A DNA stretch of 64,000 bases from Antilocapra americana (lineage: Eukaryota > Chordata > Mammalia > Artiodactyla > Antilocapridae): assembly GCA_007570785.1 (NCBI GenBank), contig ML664152.1:676640-740639 (forward strand), read 5' to 3'. A program made the translations under genes and the position numbers. The notes under the pieces were generated by a model. It was not told the DNA's origin, made no database searches, and worked only from the letters and a program-made list of their open reading frames with translations. This document shows positions 52,301 through 58,300 of the stretch, in pieces (position 1 is the stretch's first letter; each line of letters starts with the position of its first letter).

Positions 52301-55300
52301 CATACTTTTGCATGTGATTCTTAAACGTAACGAAAATATTTCATTTTTAAAACAAATTGTGACAGGCAATGAAAAGTAGATATTGTACAATAATGTGGAA
52401 TGGAAGAGATCATAGGGCTAGTGAAATGAACCACCACCAACTACACCAAAGGCTGTCTTCATACAAAGAAAGTAATGTTGTATACACGGTGGGATGGGAA
52501 GGTAGTTGCTTATCATGAGCTCCTTCCAGAAAAACCAAAGAATAATTCCAACAAGTACTGCTCCCAATTAGACCAACTGAAAGTGGCACTCAACGAAAAC
52601 CAGTCCAAAACTAGTCAACAGAAAAGTCACAGCCTTCCATCAGGATAAGCAGGACAGCATGTTTCTTTGATGACCAGGCAAAAACTGTTACAGACTGGGA
52701 AGTTCCAATTCATTCACTGTTTTCACCAGACATTCCACCTTTGGATTTCTATTTATTTCAGTTTTTACAAAATTCTCTTAAAGGAAAAAATTTCAGTTCT
52801 ATGGAAGAATTTTAAAGGCACCTTTTAAAAAGATAAAAACTTCTGTGAAGATGGAATTTTGAAGTTGCCTGAAAAACAGCAGAAGGTAGTGGAACAAAAT
52901 GATGACTATATGGTTCAATAAAGTTCTTGGTGAGAATGAAAAATGTTCCTTTTAACTTTAAAGCCTAAGGAACTCTGTGGTCAATTCAATATATGCTGTC
53001 CACAGAAGTTCACATTAAACCCAAAGACACAAACAAGTTGAAAATAAAAGGATAAGAAAAGATATTCCATGCAAACAGTAACCAAAGAAGAGCAGGTGAC
53101 CCTTTCGATATCAGACAAAATAAATTTAAGCCAAGAAAAGTAATAAAAGACAAAGAAGGAGATTGAATCAATAATAAAAAATCTCCCTATGAAACAAAGC
53201 ACGGGACCTGATGCCTTTGTTGGGGAATTCCATCAAACATGTAAAGAACTACTATCAATCCTTCTCAAACTTTTCTAGCAAGTTGAAAGGGAGGAAGCAC
53301 CAGGCCCAGATGAGTTCACTGGTGAATTCTACCAAACATTTAAGAAAGAAATTATACCAATTCTTTGCAGTCTCTTTCCTAGCACAGAAGCAGAGGGAAT
53401 GCCTCCTGATTCATTCTATGAGGCCTGCATTACCTTGAAGCCTAAGATACTACAAAAAATGAAAACTATAAACCGACATCCTTTATAAATATTTATGCAA
53501 AAATTCTCAACAAAATAATAGCAAATCGAATTCAACAGGATATTAAAAGGATTACACATCATAATTGTGGTACTTACTCCTTGAATTCTACCCAGGAACA
53601 TCAGTCAATGTAATATACTACATTAACAAGACACAGGAAGAAAAAGCCACAAATCATCTCAGCTGATGCAGAAAAAGTGCTGGACAAAATCTGATACCCT
53701 TTCACAACATTCAGTTCAGCATACTAGAAGCAAAAGGAAACAACATTAACACATAAAAGCCACAGAAGAAACCCACAGTGAACACCATACTCAAGGATGA
53801 TAAACTGAAAGCTTTTCCTCTAAGACCAGGAACAAGGAAAGATGCCCAATTCCCTTCAACACAGTACTGGAAATTGTAGCCAGAGCAATTAGACAAGAGA
53901 AAGAAATAAAGGGCATCCAAACTGGAAAGGGAGAATGTAAAGTGATCTATATTCACAGATGATATGATCCTACATGTAGAAAACCTAAAGATTCCACAAA
54001 GAAACTGTTAGAACTAATGCATGAATTCAATAAAATCGCAAGATATAAAGTCAACATATAAAGTCAGTTGCATTTCTACACAGGAACTATCTGAAAAGAA
54101 AATTAAAACAATTCCATTTAGGACAGCAACAACAACAAAAATGAATAATTGTTTTTTAAAAAAGGAAGGAAGAAAGGAAAAAATAACCAATAATTCATCA
54201 AGGAGGTGAAAGACTTGTACAATGGAACTACAGACACTGTTAAAAGAAATTAAAGAGGACATAAATAAGTGGAAATATGTCTCATGGCTATGGATTTAAA
54301 GGCTTAGTATTAAAATTAAAATGTGTCAATACCACTCAAAGCATTCTACATATGCAAAGCTGTTCTATCAAAATTCCAAAGACATTTTTTGCAGAAATTA
54401 AAAAAACCCATCCTGAAATGCATATGGTGTTTTAAAGGACCCTGAACAGCCAAAATAATCTAACATATTTAACAAGAGCAAAACTGAAGGATTCAGTACT
54501 TCTTGATTTCAAAATTTATAACAAAGCTGTAGTAATCAAAACCCACTCCAGTGTTCTTGCCTGGAGAATCCCAGGGACAGTGGAGCCTGGTGGGCTGCCG
54601 TCTATGGGGTCGCACAGAGTCAGACACAACTGAAGCAATGCAGCCGCACAGTAATCAAAACAGTGTCAGATTCCCATGAAAACAGACACACGAACTAGTA
54701 CAGAAAGCCTAGGCACAGACATTGGCATATGCTGTTAAATGATCTCAGACAATGGCACGAAGATAGTTCAGTGGGGAAGGACAGTCTTCACAAATGATGC
54801 TGGGGATGTAGGATATCAACATGCGAAAGAATTAAGCTGGACCCTTACCTAAAACCACATAGAAAAATTAACCCCTAACAGATCAAAGACATAAAACTAT
54901 AGCACTCCGAGAATAAAACACGGCAAAAGCTTCACGGTGCTGAATTTGGCAATGATTGCTTGTGTATCACACCAAAGATAGTGGACAGATAAAAGACAAA
55001 CTGGACTTCATGACATTTTTTAAATTTGTGCATCAAAAGACACTGTCCACAGAGTAAAAATGCAATGCACAAAATGGGAAAAAATATTTACAAATCATAC
55101 ACCTGATAATAATGGGATCTTCGTTATTTAACCAATAGTTTAGCCACCTGTTGTGAAGAGCTGACTAACTGGAAACACCATGATGCTAGGAAAGATTGAA
55201 GGCAAAAGGAGAAGAAGGTGGCAGAGGATGAGACAGTTAGACAGCATCACCGACTCAATGGACATGAACTTGAGCAAACTCCAGGAGATAGTGGAGGACA

Positions 55301-58300
55301 GGGAAGAGGGGTATGCTGCAGTCCATGAGGTTGCAGTCAGACAGAACTGAGCAACTGAACAGCAATAATACCTGAAAAGGGATTAATATACCCAGAAATA
55401 CATAAAGAACTCCTAAAACTCAATTAAAAAAAACCATACAACCTGATTCAAAATTTGCCATGATCAGACATCTCTCTAAAGAACATATATAAATGGCCAA
55501 TGAGCACATTAAAAGATATTCAATAACACTAATCATTTGAGAAATGCAAACCAAAACTATAATTAGATACCTCCCAACCATTAGGATGACTACTATCAAA
55601 AAAAAACAAAAAAATAACAAGCAATGGTGAGGATGTGGAGAACGTGGAACCTTCATATGCTTCTGATGGAAACATAACATGGTACAGTCACTGTGGAAAA
55701 CACTACAGCAGTTCTTCAGAAAATTCGCAATGGGATTATCACGTGATCCAGCAACTCTAGTTTTGGGTATATACCTAAAAAAGCTGAAACCAAGGTCTCA
55801 AAGAGATATCTGTACACCATGTTCCTAGCAGCACTATTCACAAGTTAAAACATGGAGGTAGAATGTCCCTTAAGCCCTGGTGGTCCAGTGCTTAAGACTC
55901 TGCACTCCCAATGAAGAGGGCTTGGGTTCGATCCCTGGTCAAGGAACGAGATCCCATACACCCCAACTAAAGAGCCTGTATGAGGCAACCAAGGAGCCCG
56001 CACACAGCAATGAGGACATCATGTGCCGCAAGTGAGACCCAGAGCAGCCAAATAAAACAATAAAAGAAAATTTTGAAAATGTGGAAGCAACTCAAGCATC
56101 CATCAACAGATGAACGGGTAAGTATCAGTTCAGTTCACTGTTATCAGTTGTGTCCGACCTTTTGCGACCCCATGGACTGCAGCACACCAGGCTTCCCTGT
56201 CTTTCATCATCTCCTGGAGCTTGCGCAAACTCATGTCCATCGAGTGGGTGATGCCATCCAACCATCTCATCCTCTGTCATCCCCTTCTCCTTCTGCCTTC
56301 AATCCTTCCCAGCATCAGGGTCTTTTCCAATGAGTCAGCTCTTTGCATCAGGTAGCCAAAGTACTGGAGAGTTAGCATCAGTCTTTCCAATGAATATGCA
56401 GGACTGATTTCCTTTAGGATTGACTGGTTTCATCTCCGGGCAGTCCAAGGGACTCTCAAGAGTCTTCTCCAACACCATACTTCAAAAGCATCAATTCTTT
56501 GGCACTCAGCTTTCTTTATGGTCCAACTCTCACATCCATACATGACTACAGAAAAAAACATAGCTTTCTCTAGACGGACCTTTGTTGGCAAAGTAATGTC
56601 TCTACTTTTTAATATGCTGTCTAGGTTGGTCACAGCTTCTCTTCCAAGGGGCAAGCATCTTTTAATTTCATGGCTGCAGTCATCATCTGCAGTGATTTTG
56701 GAGCCCCAGAAAATAAAGTCTCTCATTGTTTCCCCATCTATTTGCCATGAAGTGATGGGACCAGATGCCATGATCTTAGGTTTTTGAATGTTGAGTTTTA
56801 AGCCACCTTTTTCACTCTCCTCTTTCACTTTCATCAAGCGGCTCTTAAGTTCCTCTTCACTTTCTGCAATAAGGTTGGTGGCATCTGCATATGTGAGGTT
56901 ATTGATATTTCTCCCAGCAATCTTGATTCTAGTTTGTGCTTTGTCCAGCCCAGCATTTTGCATGATGCACTCTGCATATAAGTTAAATAAGCAAGATGAC
57001 AATATACAACCTTGACGTACTCCTTTCCCGATTTGGAACCAGTCCGTTGTTCCATGTCTGGTTCTAACTGTTGCTTCTTGACCTGCATACAGATTTCTCA
57101 GGAGGCAGGTAACGTGGTCTGGTATTCCTTTTAGAATTTTCCACAGTTTGTTATGATCCACACAGTCAAAGGCTTTGGCATAGTCAATAAAACAGAAAGA
57201 AATGTTTTTCTGGAACTCTCTTGCTTTTTCGATGATCCAACGTATGTTGGCAATTTGATCTCTGGTTCCTCTGCCTTTTCTAAATCCAGCTTGAAAATCT
57301 GGAAATTCACGGTTCACGTACTGAAGCCTAGCTTGGAGAATTTTGAGCATTACTTTGCTAGCATGTGAGATGAGAGCAATTGTGCAGTAGCTTGAACATT
57401 CTCTGGCACTGCCTTTCTTTGGGACTGGAATGAAAACTGACCTTTTCCAGTCCTGTGGCCACTGCTGAGTTTTCCAAATTTGCTGGCATATTGAGTGTAG
57501 CACTTTCATAGCATCATCTTTTAGAATCTGAAATAGCTCAACTGGAATTCCATCATGTCCACTAGCTTTGTTCATAGTGATGCTTCCTAAAGCCCACTTG
57601 ATCGCATTCCAGGATATCTGGCTCTAGATGAGTGATCACACCATCATGGTTATCTGGGTCATGTACATCTTTTTTGTACAGTTCTTCAGTGTATTCTTGC
57701 CACTTCTTCTTTATACCTTCCGCTTCTATTAGGTCCATACTCTTTATAGATAAGCATAATGTGGTATATACATACAATGGAGTATTATTCAGCCTTAAAA
57801 TGGAAGGAAATTCTGACACCTGCTATGACATAGATGAACCTGGATAACATCATGCTTAGTGAAATAAGCCAGACACAGAAAGGCAAATAGTGTGTGACTC
57901 CACTTATGCAATACTTAAAAAAGTATCTCAGAAATCTACATAGAGGCAGACAGAAGAATGGCAGCTGCCAGGGCTGGAAATGAAACTTACGGCTTACATG
58001 ACAGAGTTTCAGTCTTGCAAGAGGAAAAGTTCTGTGGAAATGCGTGGTCACGTTACAAACATACTGAATATCGCTGAGTCATGCCATACACGATATACAA
58101 AAAGGCAACTGTCATAACCTATTTCAGTGGCAATTCACTGGGGACAGAAGTTTTTTGTTTTTAAGGAAAAAAAGGTGCTGTATAGAAGGTTCTATATGCA
58201 AACATTGGAAAACACAAAACCGTGACTTATGGAACAAATCTGGAATTTCCTTGTCAGTGTATAACTTCTAAAAATTTGGCGACCAGCTCAAGACATCACA

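Larger units (their letters stand above)
49700..58180 (+). mobile_element. Old L1 split by at least six later insertions
   Basis: Plus-strand L1 order is preserved across interruptions. ORF1-like sequence lies at about 50000-50880. ORF2 5' part ends tggataagaacacatgatcc before the mariner and resumes tatatgctgtccacagaag after it. ORF2 RT is at 53150-54170. The C-terminal region is at 54200-55860. The 3' UTR is at 57746-58140 (gtattattcagccttaaaat). Interrupted by Bov-tA (50885-51060, 54540-54650), mariner, Bov-A (55155-55365), CHR (55866-56065) and BovB (56118-57745). Outer ends are approximate. Lies in the PCNT intron between exons 3 and 2. Confidence 0.75.
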
